From DATEDA01 sp963820965 (GTDB taxonomy: Bacteria > Pseudomonadota > Gammaproteobacteria > Burkholderiales > SG8-39): a stretch of DNA of 64,000 nt. The translations under genes were made by a program, and so were the position numbers. This document shows positions 1-10,133 of this stretch, in pieces (the first letter of the stretch is position 1; each line of letters begins with the position of its first letter). The notes under the pieces are model-generated. The model was not told the DNA's origin. It saw nothing but the letters and a program-made list of their open reading frames with translations, and searched no databases. The stretch is taken from the NCBI GenBank assembly GCA_963820965.1, contig CAWGCC010000031.1:186001-250000 (forward strand), written 5' to 3'.

Positions 1-102
1 TCTGCCCTTGACCCCGGGAAACCTGTACCTCTTCTGGGGCTATTGCACCCTTCACACCAATGAAGCCTGCCTCCCCGGCGTGGCGCGAACCACGGCACTG
101 CT

Positions 103-512
103 TCACTTCTTCGACCCCCATGCCAACAGCGCTCTGAAGAAACTCCTGAGGCGTCCCCCGACCGAGTTGTCAGACCTTGGCGCGACGTAAGTAACGAGAA
201 TCAAGATGGTCCAGATTCCCGCCGCGGCAAACACGGCGAGCGCCTCGAGACGCCAAAGCGGTATCCCGGAAAAGTAGGTCGATCCCGAAAAACCTACATA
301 TCGCCTTGAACCGAGCAACATGTGCGTTGCGAACTGAACGCTGTACGGCGATCTTCGCGCTGCCTGCTTTGTTCTTCCTTGTAAGTCTTCAGCAATTCTT
401 TGTGCGCGTTATCCGATGCCTGGCGTTGATCAGCGATCTCGCTGGTCAGGCGGACTAGTGCTTGACGCAAGCTGTCTGCATGGGCGCGATGATCGCTAGT
501 CGGGTGCTGCAC
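103..512 (-). other. Possible frameshifted small membrane protein (unrecognised)
   Basis: Two minus-strand open frames overlap end to end. The upstream one (294-512) encodes a charged, Gln/Glu/Arg-rich stretch of about 55 residues that looks like a coiled coil. The downstream one (103-321) encodes one clear hydrophobic segment of about 20 residues followed by a basic tail ending in GSKK. Together they would make a coiled-coil plus single-membrane-segment protein broken by one frameshift near 320-330. I do not recognise a family, and neither frame has a convincing ribosome binding site, so this may be chance. The rest of bases 1-590 shows nothing else I can support. Confidence 0.2.
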
Positions 513-591
513 CTCCGCAACCTGCTTTCCCGAGGCGCTGGCAGCGGCGCGCGCACGGAGAAGAGAAGATCAACGTGTTCAGCGTGATAGA

Positions 592-1245
592 GTGCCTGTC
601 GTGCCAATATTCTTCTACTACGGTGCTGGCTCGCCCTACGCCTGGCGCGTCTGGCTCGCCCTCGAGCATAAGAGCATCCCGTACGAGCGCAAGGTGCTGT
701 CGTTCGCCGAGGGCGACCTGAAGAAGCCGGAGTTCCTCGCAATCAACCCGCGCGGCAAGATCCCCGCGATCGTCGACGGGAGCCTTCGCCTGTACGAGTC
801 CGCCGCCATCGTCGAGTACCTCGACGACGCTTACCCCGACTACGGCAAGCGGCTCTTCCCCGGCTCGGTGCGCGACCGGGCGCGCGTGCGCCGGCTCGTT
901 TGCGAGGCCGACAACTACTTCGCACCGGCGCTGAACCGGCTGGTGCAGCGCGTACTCTTCACGAGGCCGGAAGAGTGGAACGCGGAGCGCATCACGGCCG
1001 CGCGCGACGAGGTCGTGGCCGAGCTCGGGCGCTGGGCACTGGCGCTGGACGGCGACTATTTCGCCGGGCCGCTCTCGGCTGCCGACTTCTCGCTGTACCC
1101 GATGACCGCGCTCGCGCTCCGCTGCGAGAAAAAACAGCCCGACCTCGGCCTGCGCGAGCGGATCCCGCCGCGAATCAACGCCTGGATGCAGGGCGTCGAG
1201 ATCCTGCCCTACTTCCGCAAGACCTGGCCGGCGCACTGGAAGTGA
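592..1245 (+). CDS. Glutathione S-transferase family protein
   Basis: A 217-residue protein with the two-domain GST layout. An N-terminal thioredoxin-like domain opens with FFYYGAGSPYAWRV and contains the glutathione-contacting NPRGKIPAI loop (cis-Pro) and the YESAAIVEYLDD helix. The C-terminal part is an all-helical domain ending in a Trp/Pro-rich tail. Such enzymes conjugate or reduce electrophiles with glutathione in the cytosol; the substrate cannot be read from sequence. The start is a GTG at 592 with a purine-rich AAGAGAAG upstream. A second in-frame GTG at 601 is also possible, because the conserved domain begins right after it. The stop codon overlaps the GTG start of the next gene, so the two are probably co-transcribed. 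Confidence 0.9.
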   Translation: MPVVPIFFYYGAGSPYAWRVWLALEHKSIPYERKVLSFAEGDLKKPEFLAINPRGKIPAIVDGSLRLYESAAIVEYLDDAYPDYGKRLFPGSVRDRARVRRLVCEADNYFAPALNRLVQRVLFTRPEEWNAERITAARDEVVAELGRWALALDGDYFAGPLSAADFSLYPMTALALRCEKKQPDLGLRERIPPRINAWMQGVEILPYFRKTWPAHWK

Positions 1246-1727
1246 GTCGCACGCCGGACTTCGAACGGAAGCTGTGCGCCCCGGACGAGCTCGCAACCCG
1301 CGTTGCGCAGCTCGCCCGCCCGCTAGTCTTCACCAACGGCGTGTTCGACGTCCTGCACCGCGGGCACGTCACCTATCTCGCGCGCGCCCGCGCGCTTGGC
1401 GCGAGCCTGGTCGTGGGCGTGAACTCGGACGCTTCGGTGAAACGCCTCGGCAAGGGCGACGATCGCCCGGTCAACGCGCTCGCCGACCGGATGGCAGTCC
1501 TCGCCGCGGTCGAGCCGGTGAGCCTCGTGACCTCGTTCGACGCGGATACGCCGCTCGCGCTGATCCTGGCGTGCCGGCCGGACGTGCTCGTCAAGGGCGG
1601 CGACTGGAAGCCGGACGCGATCGTCGGCGCGCGCGAGGTGCGCGGTTGGGGCGGTGCGGTCCAGTCGATCGCGTTCGAGCACGACCGGTCAACGACCGCG
1701 CTGCTCGAGCGGATTCGGCGCGGCTGA
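1242..1727 (+). CDS. rfaE2: D-glycero-beta-D-manno-heptose 1-phosphate adenylyltransferase (RfaE2/HldE C-domain type)
   Basis: This stand-alone nucleotidyltransferase of 161 residues corresponds to the C-terminal domain of HldE. It would transfer AMP from ATP to heptose 1-phosphate, giving ADP-heptose for the lipopolysaccharide inner core. Residues 30-43 carry TNGVFDVLHRGH with the HxGH motif (His39, His42) of cytidylyltransferase-like enzymes. The family's KGGDW segment and the C-terminal STTALLERI (ISSTT-like) motif are also present. The GTG start at 1242 overlaps the GST stop (GTGA). Length fits the single-domain RfaE2 form common in betaproteobacteria, where the kinase RfaE1 is encoded elsewhere. 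Confidence 0.93.
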   Translation: MSRTPDFERKLCAPDELATRVAQLARPLVFTNGVFDVLHRGHVTYLARARALGASLVVGVNSDASVKRLGKGDDRPVNALADRMAVLAAVEPVSLVTSFDADTPLALILACRPDVLVKGGDWKPDAIVGAREVRGWGGAVQSIAFEHDRSTTALLERIRRG

Positions 1728-1936
1728 GAACCGCGTCCGGCACCTGCTCCTCCTTCGCCCGCTGCCGCTCGAGCCTCAGTTCGGAAGCCGCGAGCCGCTG
1801 TGCACGCTCCACGCGCGGCCGCCATCATCCGCCCGATGTTCAGGCTTTCTCCTGAAAAAACAGCGGGCTCCGCGCTTGATCTTTAGCATTTCCGCGGTCA
1901 AGATTCGGGCCACGCGGTGGACGCCCGTTCACCAGC
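1728..1936. other. Intergenic region upstream of speA
   Basis: The 209 bases between rfaE2 and speA hold no recognisable gene. A short inverted repeat (TTCAGG/CCTGAA) lies at about 1840-1857 and is followed by an A-run. The polarity is wrong for a plus-strand intrinsic terminator, because a T-run would be needed. The speA promoter presumably lies here, but I cannot point to convincing -35/-10 boxes. Confidence 0.4.
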
Positions 1937-3871
1937 ATGAACCGGGGGCAGCGACTGAAAGCGCACGCGGCATCGAACTGGAGCGCGGCCGAATCCGCCG
2001 AGCTGTACGGGATCCGGAGCTGGGGCGCCGGATACTTCGATCTGTCCGAGGACGGGACGGTCGGCGTCAGCGTGCCGTTCAACGGCAAGCGGGCCCGCGT
2101 GAGCCTGCTCGACATCATCGGCGGAATGCAGCAGCGCGGCCTGCAGATGCCGGTCCTGCTGCGGATCGAGAACATCCTCGACGCCCAGGTCTCGCTCCTC
2201 AACGAGAGCTTCGGCCGGGCGATGCGCTCCCTCAATTATCGCGGCGTCTACCGCGGCGTGTTCCCGATCAAGGTCAACCAGCAGTGCCAGGTGATCGAGG
2301 AGATCGCCCGCTTCGGATCGCGGTACGGGCACGGCCTGGAGGCAGGCAGCAAGGCGGAGTTGCTCATCGCGCTGGCGAGCATGGACCCCGGGACGGGCTA
2401 CATCGTCTGCAACGGCTACAAGGACACCGAGTTCATCACGCTCGGCCTACAGGCGCTCAAGCTCGGCTACCGCGTCTTCTTCGTCCTCGAGACCCCGACC
2501 GAGCTGCCGATTGTCCTCGAGACCAGCCGCGCCCTCGGCATCCGGCCGATGCTCGGCGTGCGGGTGAAGCTCGCCGCGCGCGTCGGCGGCGCGTGGAACG
2601 AGTCGAGCGGCGACCGCAGCATCTTCGGGCTGACGACCTCGCAGATCATCGAGCTGATCGACTCGCTGAAGCGGCACGAGATGCTGGACTGCCTGCAGCT
2701 CATGCACTACCACCTCGGATCGCAGATTCCCAATATTCGCGACATCCGCAGCGGCGTGCTCGAGGCCGCCCGGTACTACGCCGACCTCAAGCACGAGGGC
2801 GCCCCGCTCGGCTTCCTCGACCTCGGCGGCGGGCTGGCGGTGGACTACGACGGCTCGCAGACGAACTACGACTACAGCAAGAACTACTCGCTGGACGAGT
2901 ATTGCCTCGACCTGGTCGAGGGGATCATGAGCGTGCTCGATCCCCTGGACATCGAGCATCCCGTGATCATCACCGAGTCCGGCCGCGCGACCGTCGCGTA
3001 CTCCTCCGTCCTCCTCTTCAACGTCCTCGACGTGACGCGCTTCGAGCCGGGCGAGATCCCCAATCCGGACCCGGAGAGCGAGCATGAGCTGATCGGCAAC
3101 CTGCGCGAGTCGCTGAAGAGCATCAACCCCAGGAACCTCCAGGAGTGCTATAACGACGCGGTCTACTACCGCGAGGAGCTGCGCGAGCTCTTCAAGCGCG
3201 GCCAGATCCGACTGCGGGAGCTTTCGCTTGCCGAGGACATCTTCCTCGAGATCGTGCGCGGCATCGTCCGCGAGCTCCACGATGCAAAGCGCGTGCCGCC
3301 CGGCCTGGACGGCCTGGAGCAGGCGCTGTCCGACATCTACTACGGCAACTTCTCGGTGTTCCAGTCGCTCCCCGACGTGTGGGCGATCGATCAGATCTTT
3401 CCGATCATGCCGGTGCATCGCCACACCGAGCCGCCGACGCGGCAGGCGATCATCGCGGACATCACGTGCGACTCGGACGGCAAGATCGACCGCTTCATCG
3501 GCACTCGCGGCATCCGCAAGACCCTGCCGGTCCATCCGCTGATCGACGGCCAGCCCTACTACATCGGCGTGTTCCTCGTCGGCGCGTACCAGGAAACGCT
3601 CGGCGACCTGCACAACCTGATGGGCGACACGAACGTGGTGAGCGTGCGCATCAACGAGGACAGCACGTTCGATTTCGTACGCGAGATGAGCGGAGACAGC
3701 ATCGCCGATGTCCTGAGCTACGTCGAATACCAGCCGCAGCAGCTGCTCGAGCAGTTCCGCAAGACCGCCGAGCAATCGGTCCGCGAAGGTCGCATCTCGG
3801 CGGCGGAACGCCAGGCAGTGCTGGAGGCGTTCTCCGCGAGCCTGCGCGGCTACACTTACTTCGAAGACTAA
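1937..3871 (+). CDS. speA: Biosynthetic arginine decarboxylase
   Basis: A 644-residue, full-length PLP-dependent arginine decarboxylase (alanine racemase-fold, group IV), converting arginine to agmatine plus CO2. The PLP-binding lysine is in FPIKVNQQ (Lys112). The glycine-rich phosphate-binding DLGGGLAVDY segment and the ITESGRA segment follow, and a helical C-terminal domain is present as in E. coli SpeA. The ATG at 1937 gives the usual family N-terminus (SAAESAELYGIRSWGAGYF). It heads a four-gene run with carboxyspermidine dehydrogenase (21-base gap), carboxyspermidine decarboxylase and agmatinase, so it supplies agmatine for putrescine and spermidine synthesis. Confidence 0.97.
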   Translation: MNRGQRLKAHAASNWSAAESAELYGIRSWGAGYFDLSEDGTVGVSVPFNGKRARVSLLDIIGGMQQRGLQMPVLLRIENILDAQVSLLNESFGRAMRSLNYRGVYRGVFPIKVNQQCQVIEEIARFGSRYGHGLEAGSKAELLIALASMDPGTGYIVCNGYKDTEFITLGLQALKLGYRVFFVLETPTELPIVLETSRALGIRPMLGVRVKLAARVGGAWNESSGDRSIFGLTTSQIIELIDSLKRHEMLDCLQLMHYHLGSQIPNIRDIRSGVLEAARYYADLKHEGAPLGFLDLGGGLAVDYDGSQTNYDYSKNYSLDEYCLDLVEGIMSVLDPLDIEHPVIITESGRATVAYSSVLLFNVLDVTRFEPGEIPNPDPESEHELIGNLRESLKSINPRNLQECYNDAVYYREELRELFKRGQIRLRELSLAEDIFLEIVRGIVRELHDAKRVPPGLDGLEQALSDIYYGNFSVFQSLPDVWAIDQIFPIMPVHRHTEPPTRQAIIADITCDSDGKIDRFIGTRGIRKTLPVHPLIDGQPYYIGVFLVGAYQETLGDLHNLMGDTNVVSVRINEDSTFDFVREMSGDSIADVLSYVEYQPQQLLEQFRKTAEQSVREGRISAAERQAVLEAFSASLRGYTYFED

Positions 3872-3892
3872 CCAATCGGAAGGGCTTCCGGC

Positions 3893-5082
<1,190 letters not shown>

Positions 5083-5086
<4 letters not shown>

Positions 5087-6252
5087 ACGAGCGCACCGGG
5101 CGGTTCCGCCGGCTCGATCCGCAGCGCGTCCCCTCGCCCTGCTTCGTCGTCGACGAAGCGGCGATCGAGGAGAACCTGCGCGTGCTGGACGCCGTGCAGC
5201 GCGCGAGCGGCGCGAAGATCCTGCTCGCGCTCAAGGCGTTCTCGATGTGGAGCCTCGCGCCGCTCGCGGCGCGCTACCTGAAAGGCACGTGCGCGAGCGG
5301 CCTGCACGAGGCGCGGCTCGGCCGGGAGGCGTTCGGCGGGGAGGTCCATACGTTCTCGGCCGCCTATACCGCGGCGGATCTCGCCGAAATCCTGGAGATC
5401 TCCGACCACGTCGTGTTCAACTCCTTCGCGCAGTGGGAGCGATTTCAGCCGCTCGTGCGCGCGGCGCGCACGCGTCGCCCGGAGCTGCGGTTCGGCGTGC
5501 GCGTCAATCCGGAGCGCTCCGAGGGGGCGGTCCCGATCTACGATCCGAGCGCACCGCACTCACGGCTCGGCATCGTCCGCTCGCAGTTCCGCGGCGACCT
5601 TGCCGGCATCAGCGGACTTCATTTCCACACGCTGTGCGAGCAGGACTTCCCGCCGCTCGAGCGCACGGTCGCGGCGTTCGAGGAGAAGTTCGGCGAATTC
5701 ATTTCGGGGATGGAATGGATCAACTTCGGCGGCGGGCATCACATCACGCGCCCCGACTATCAGCGCGACGATCTCGTGCGCCTCGTCCGCGAGTTCAGCG
5801 CGCGCCACGGCGTCCAGGTCTATCTCGAGCCGGGCGAGGCGATCGCGCTCGACGCGGGTGTGCTCGTGGCCGAAGTGCTCGACCTGCCATGGAACGGGAT
5901 GCCGCTCGCGATCCTCGATACGTCGGCCACCTGCCACATGCCCGACGTGATCGAGATGCCGTACCGCCCGGGCATCATCGGCGCCGGCGAGCCCGGCGTG
6001 CTGCCGAACACGTACCGTCTCGGCGGCCAGACCTGCCTGGCGGGCGACGTGATCGGCGATTATTCGTTTCACGAGCCGCTGCGGGTCGGCCAGCGGCTCA
6101 TGTTCGAGGACATGGCCATCTACACGATGGTGAAGGCGACCACCTTCAACGGCATTCGTCTCCCGAGCATCGCAATCTGGAACTCCGAGACCGACGCGCT
6201 CCGGCTCGTCCGGGAGTTCGGGTACGAAGAGTTCAAGAGCCGGCTGTCATGA
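5083..6252 (+). CDS. nspC: Carboxyspermidine/carboxynorspermidine decarboxylase
   Basis: A 389-residue PLP enzyme of the alanine racemase/ornithine decarboxylase fold (NspC family), removing CO2 from carboxyspermidine to give spermidine. PLP lysine is in LLALKAFSMW (Lys51). Further family marks are GLHFHTLCEQ, the phosphate-binding NFGGGHH, EPGEAIALDAG, and the active-site Cys segment DTSATCHMPD. The GTG at 5083 overlaps the preceding stop (GTGA) and gives a normal N-terminus, so translation is probably coupled. The 3' end overlaps the agmatinase ATG by four bases. Confidence 0.92.
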
Positions 6253-7169
6253 ATGCCGCGCGCGTTCGGGCACGAGCGGGGAAACCGCGTGCGAAGCGTG
6301 CGCCCGCGCCCCGTTTTCTCGACACCGAGCTCGACGACATCGCGCCGCACGCGGCGCACTTCCACGTGCTGCCCGTCCCGTACGAGAAGACCGTGTCGTA
6401 CGGCCGCGGGACGGCAAAGGGCCCGGCGGCGATCCTCGCCGCATCGGGGCAGCTCGAGCGCTGGGACGGCTACAGCGACCCGGGCGCCGACGGCATCTAC
6501 ACGTGGCCGGCGATCGACTGCAGCGGCAAGCCCGAGAAGGTGCTCGCCGCCATCGCGGCTGCGGTAGCGAGGATCCTCGAGTTCGGCAAGATGCCGGTCG
6601 TGCTCGGCGGGGAGCACACGGTGACCGGCGGCGTCGTGCGCGGCTACCTCGACGCAGGCCGGCGCGACTTCGGCGTGGTCCAGATCGATGCGCACGCGGA
6701 TCTCCGCGACCGCTACGAGGGTGACCCGCTCAGCCATGCCTCGGTCATGCGGCGGGTCGTCGAGGCGGGCATCCCGCTCTTCCAGCTCGGCAACCGCGCC
6801 TACTCCGAGGAGGAGCGCGAAGCCCGCGTGCGCTACAACGTCCGGTATCTCGACGCCGACCGGCTGGTGCCCGAGCGGATAGACAGCATCACCCTGCCGC
6901 AGGACTTCCCGAGGGACGTCTTCTTCACGCTCGATGTGGACGGCATGGATCCTTCCGTGCTGCCGGCCACGGGCACACCCGTGCCCGGCGGCCTGGGCTG
7001 GTATCAGACGCTCGGCCTGTTCGAGTCCGTGGCGCGCCAGCGCCGGATCATCGGTTTCGACATCCTGGAGTTTGCGCCGATACCCGGCTTTCACGCCTTC
7101 GATTTCGCCGCGGCGATGCTCGTGTACAAGCTGATGGGGATCGTGCAGCGGCAGCGCCGACCCGGCTAG
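6249..7169 (+). CDS. speB: Agmatinase / arginase-family ureohydrolase
   Basis: A 306-residue ureohydrolase with the metal-binding signatures of the arginase family: GGEHT (His123), DAHAD (Asp147, His149, Asp151) and DVDGMDPS towards the C-terminus, which together bind two Mn2+. It would hydrolyse agmatine to putrescine and urea. Sitting directly after speA and the two carboxyspermidine genes, it closes the route arginine, agmatine, putrescine, carboxyspermidine, spermidine. The ATG at 6249 overlaps the previous stop (ATGA). The first 30 residues are basic and precede the conserved domain. Agmatinase rather than arginase is inferred from the operon. Confidence 0.9.
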   Translation: MNAARVRARAGKPRAKRAPAPRFLDTELDDIAPHAAHFHVLPVPYEKTVSYGRGTAKGPAAILAASGQLERWDGYSDPGADGIYTWPAIDCSGKPEKVLAAIAAAVARILEFGKMPVVLGGEHTVTGGVVRGYLDAGRRDFGVVQIDAHADLRDRYEGDPLSHASVMRRVVEAGIPLFQLGNRAYSEEEREARVRYNVRYLDADRLVPERIDSITLPQDFPRDVFFTLDVDGMDPSVLPATGTPVPGGLGWYQTLGLFESVARQRRIIGFDILEFAPIPGFHAFDFAAAMLVYKLMGIVQRQRRPG

Positions 7170-7344
7170 AGCTTCCCCTCTCCCCCGATCTTGGGGGAGA
7201 GGGCCGGGGTGAGGGGGCAGCGCGCCGATAGGATGCTCGCGAGGCGCGCGGTCCGCTAGAGCTTCCCTCTCCCCCGATCTTGGGGAGAGGGTCGGGGTGA
7301 GGGGGGCAGCGCGCCGATAGGATGCTCGCGAGGCGCGCGGTCCG
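7166..7344. repeat. Tandem duplication of a 90-base intergenic unit with a GC-rich stem-loop
   Basis: Two nearly identical units (7166-7255 and 7256-7344) sit between the converging speB and GNAT genes. Each begins with CTAGAGCTTCC and contains the perfect inverted repeat CCCTCTCCCC/GGGGAGAGGG around a GATCTT loop (11-base stem at 7176-7186/7193-7203; 10-base stem at 7265-7274/7282-7291). Each also carries the tail CAGCGCGCCGATAGGATG. A related single copy is at about 27500-27550. The boundaries reuse the last codon and stop of the flanking acetyltransferase gene. The hairpin could end transcription from both sides, although no T-run follows. Confidence 0.9.
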
Positions 7345-7830
7345 CTAGAGCTTCAGCTCCATATAGATCGCCCCCGGCAGGGGGTTGCTGTAATACGCCG
7401 GGATCTCGCTGAAGCCGAACGAGCGATAGAGCTCGCGCGCCTCGACCATCGGCTCCAGCGTGTCGAGCATCAGGCGGCGATAGCCGATCGCCCGCGCCGC
7501 CTCGACGATCGCGGCAGCGAGCGCCTTGCCGAGGCCGCGGCCGCGCTCCGCCGGCCGCACGTAGAGCCGCTTCACCTCCCCGGAATTCTTGTCGAACCGC
7601 CGGAGCGCGATGCAACCCACCGCCTCCGCGCCGCGGAGAAGGAGCAGCAACCGGCCCGCGGGGGGCGCGTACTTTCCGGGGAGCGTCGCGAGCTCGTGCT
7701 CGAAGTCCTGGAAGCCGAGGTCGACGCCGATCCACTCGGCGTAGTCGCGGAAGAGCCGCCGCACGTCGTCGAGCCGCGGCGGGTTCGCCGCGTCGACGAT
7801 CGTGTACGGGGCTACCAGGGAAGTGCTCAC
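7345..7830 (-). CDS. GNAT-family N-acetyltransferase
   Basis: A 161-residue GCN5-related acetyltransferase. It has the acetyl-CoA-binding motif A, VKRLYVRPAERGRGLGKAL (R/Q-x-x-G-x-G/A), followed by the family's LDTLEPMVEARELYRSFGF region. The substrate is unknown. The start is a GTG at 7830 that overlaps the stop of the upstream paiB-like gene (GTGA), so the two are translationally coupled. A PaiA-like polyamine acetyltransferase role is suggested by the paiB partner and the polyamine operon next door, but this is inference only. Confidence 0.88.
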   Translation of the reverse strand: MSTSLVAPYTIVDAANPPRLDDVRRLFRDYAEWIGVDLGFQDFEHELATLPGKYAPPAGRLLLLLRGAEAVGCIALRRFDKNSGEVKRLYVRPAERGRGLGKALAAAIVEAARAIGYRRLMLDTLEPMVEARELYRSFGFSEIPAYYSNPLPGAIYMELKL

Positions 7831-8441
7831 GGGCGATGCTTCCGCATCAGCTCGGCGGTCTCGACCGCCCAGCTCGCGTCCGTCGCAGCGAGGTCGGCAA
7901 TGATCCGCTCGCGCTCGACCGGGAGCTTCTCCTGCGAGAGCTTGAAGCGCCCGTCGAGCCGGGTGACGTCGATCGCGAACGCGACGATCGCACCGAGCAT
8001 CCGGTCGATGTATTCGCGCCGCATGCCCGGGAACCGCGCGCCGTACTCGGCGTCGTGCATCGCGATCAGCTTCGCCTGCTGCGCGTGCTTCTCGTCGCGG
8101 TCCTCGACGATGCGCGGCACGCCGTAAGCATGGACGGCGACGTAGTTCCACGTCGGCACCGACTCGGCGCGCTCGTAGTGCCGCGGCGAGACATAGCCGT
8201 GCGGCTCGGCGAAAATCGTCATCGCCTCGCTGCCGTCCGCGAAATCGCGCCACTGCGGGTTCGCGCGCGCGATGTGCGCGAGCAGGCGTACGCGGCCGCC
8301 TTCGTCTTCGACGACGACCGGCAAGTGCGTCGCGCGGAGGCCCGCTTCGCCATGGGTGACGAAAGCGGCGAACGAGTGCGCGCGCATGAACTCGACCAGC
8401 GTCGGCTGGTCGTTGACGCGGTTATGAGGCGGGATGTACAT
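7827..8441 (-). CDS. paiB: PaiB-like FMN-binding negative transcriptional regulator
   Basis: A 204-residue protein with the PaiB/FMN-binding split-barrel fold: starts MYIPPHNR and contains HLPVVVEDEGG, the LLAHIARANPQW segment and PTWNYVAVHAYG, all typical of the family. In Bacillus PaiB is linked to regulation of sporulation and protease genes and PaiA acetylates polyamines. In proteobacteria many members are simply flavin-binding proteins of unknown role. It overlaps and precedes the GNAT gene, reproducing the pai-type gene pair. Confidence 0.87.
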   Translation of the reverse strand: MYIPPHNRVNDQPTLVEFMRAHSFAAFVTHGEAGLRATHLPVVVEDEGGRVRLLAHIARANPQWRDFADGSEAMTIFAEPHGYVSPRHYERAESVPTWNYVAVHAYGVPRIVEDRDEKHAQQAKLIAMHDAEYGARFPGMRREYIDRMLGAIVAFAIDVTRLDGRFKLSQEKLPVERERIIADLAATDASWAVETAELMRKHRP

Positions 8442-8465
8442 GCGTTCCGTCTTGTGGCTTCGCCT

Positions 8466-9101
8466 TCACGCTCCGGGGCACTCCCGCACATCCGACCCGG
8501 GGAAGCCCTGCTTCAAATCGACGAAGCGAAGGCGCACCGGCTCGGGAGCATCGCGGAGCTGGACGTACACGCGCGCCCCCCGCCCTTCGCGCGGCGCGGC
8601 CTGTGCGCCGCGTACTCCGCGCCGCTTCAGATCCTCGATATGCCGGCTCGCAGCTTCCTCCGAGGCGAGCACCCCGAGCGAGATGGCGTTGCGCCACACC
8701 GGATCGTCGTTGATCAGCGACGAGTCGACGCCCTGACTCTTCAGCTCGGCGATGCGCTGGTTCGCCGCCGCGCGCGTCGGGAGCGGCGGAAGGTAGACCC
8801 ACCACCGCCCCGCCTCGTCGACGCGGCGCTGCGAAATCTTGAGGCCGTCCGCCAGCCCGCCGACGGCTTCCTCGGCGCGCGCCGCCTCGGCGGCGGCAAC
8901 CGGGCCGAGCTCGATGCACGCCACGCCGCGACGCGAGGCCGCGAGCCGCGCGAGCTCGGCCGGCGGGATGATCCGGACCCGCTCCGGCTGGATCTGCTGC
9001 GCGATCGGATCGCCCTTGCCCGTCGCGTACTGCGTTACGTAGAACCGGTACGCGAAGAACGCCACGTTGGCGAAGACGAGAGCGAGGAACAGCGTTCTCA
9101 T
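8466..9101 (-). CDS. SPOR domain-containing membrane protein
   Basis: A 211-residue protein with one N-terminal transmembrane helix (about residues 4-20), a short linker and a region of roughly residues 95-170 resembling a SPOR peptidoglycan-binding repeat (WWVYLPPLPTRAAANQRI and later GVLASEEAASRHIEDLKRRG). SPOR proteins bind denuded glycan strands and often act at the division site. The ATG at 9101 overlaps the birA stop (ATGA). The order coaX, birA, SPOR is common in betaproteobacteria, which supports the call. Confidence 0.7.
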   Translation of the reverse strand: MRTLFLALVFANVAFFAYRFYVTQYATGKGDPIAQQIQPERVRIIPPAELARLAASRRGVACIELGPVAAAEAARAEEAVGGLADGLKISQRRVDEAGRWWVYLPPLPTRAAANQRIAELKSQGVDSSLINDDPVWRNAISLGVLASEEAASRHIEDLKRRGVRGAQAAPREGRGARVYVQLRDAPEPVRLRFVDLKQGFPGSDVRECPGA

Positions 9102-10069
9102 GCGGCCAGCCTCAGGCTCACTTCCGCCGAGTGGAACCGCTCCGGCCCGCGCGGCGTGTCGACGATCAGCGCGCCGTCGTCGGCCACGCCCGCGGCGATG
9201 CCGTCGACCGTCTCCCGCGATGGCGCGAGGACACGCACGCGCCGCCCCTGCCAGGCATGGCGACGCTGCCATTCCGCGCGGAACGCGCCGAAGCCGTCGC
9301 GATCGAATGCAGCGGCCGCGGCGGCAATCTCGCCGAGCAGCCGCGCCGCGAGCGCGTTTCGCGACGGCGACCCGATCGCGCCGGCGAGGTCGGCGACCGG
9401 CCGGCCGATCGCGCGCGCGGCCGCGGCGGGCAACCGCACGTTGATGCCGACGCCGATGACGGCCGCAGTCGCGTGTCCATCGCTCGCCGCCTCGACAAGG
9501 ATGCCGCCGAGCTTGCCGGTCTCGCGGACGATGTCGTTGGGCCACTTGAGTCCGATGCCGATCGCCCCGAGCGCCTCGAGCGCGCGCGCGCAGGCGACGC
9601 CGACCGCGAGCGGCAGCCCGCTCAGGCCCGCGCTCCCCTGCGCGAAGCGCCAGAGCACCGAAGCGGTGACGCTGGTGCCGAGGCCCGAGTACCAGCCCGC
9701 GCCGTGCCGCCCGCGCCCGGCGCACTGCAGCTCGCAGACGACCGCCGTGCCGGACGGCGCGCCGGCCGCCGCGCGCTCGGCGACGAGGGCGTTGGTCGAC
9801 TCGCATTCGTCGATCACTTCCAGCCGGATCGCAGCCGCCGACGAACCGAGCGCGTCGCGGATCGCCGCTACGTCGAGGACATCGAAGGGTGCCGCGAGAC
9901 GGTATCCACGCCCGCGAACGGCGTGCACGGCGAGCCTATGCGCCGCGAGCTCGCGTACGGCTTGCGACACGATGGCAGGGGAGAGGCCGAGGCCGGCCGC
10001 GATCGCGGCGCCGGAGCGGAGCCTTCCGTCCGCGAGCGCCTTGAGGACGGCGAAGCTCGAACTGCGCAC
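9098..10069 (-). CDS. birA: Biotin--[acetyl-CoA-carboxylase] ligase / biotin repressor
   Basis: A 323-residue BirA. An N-terminal winged-helix segment (about residues 1-60, SPAIVSQAVRELAAHR) is followed by the biotin ligase catalytic domain, with the biotinyl-AMP loop GRGRHG at 118-123, KWPNDI with Lys175, and a small C-terminal SH3-like domain. It attaches biotin to the acetyl-CoA carboxylase carrier protein. The N-terminal HTH suggests a repressor function too, although no biotin operon is in the window. It lies 64 bases downstream of coaX and overlaps the SPOR gene. Confidence 0.96.
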   Translation of the reverse strand: MRSSSFAVLKALADGRLRSGAAIAAGLGLSPAIVSQAVRELAAHRLAVHAVRGRGYRLAAPFDVLDVAAIRDALGSSAAAIRLEVIDECESTNALVAERAAAGAPSGTAVVCELQCAGRGRHGAGWYSGLGTSVTASVLWRFAQGSAGLSGLPLAVGVACARALEALGAIGIGLKWPNDIVRETGKLGGILVEAASDGHATAAVIGVGINVRLPAAAARAIGRPVADLAGAIGSPSRNALAARLLGEIAAAAAAFDRDGFGAFRAEWQRRHAWQGRRVRVLAPSRETVDGIAAGVADDGALIVDTPRGPERFHSAEVSLRLAA

Positions 10070-10133
10070 GGGGTTCGAAAGTGACGAGGCGAACGACGGG
10101 AGATGCTAGCACAGCAGGCAGACCCGCCCGTGC

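Noticed and set aside
1838..1860. Inverted repeat after rfaE2 considered as a terminator
   Set aside because: The run after the stem is of A, not T, on the coding strand, so it does not fit an intrinsic terminator for rfaE2.
7166..7344. CRISPR-like array
   Set aside because: Only two units, nearly identical along their whole length with no variable spacers, so it is a simple tandem duplication.
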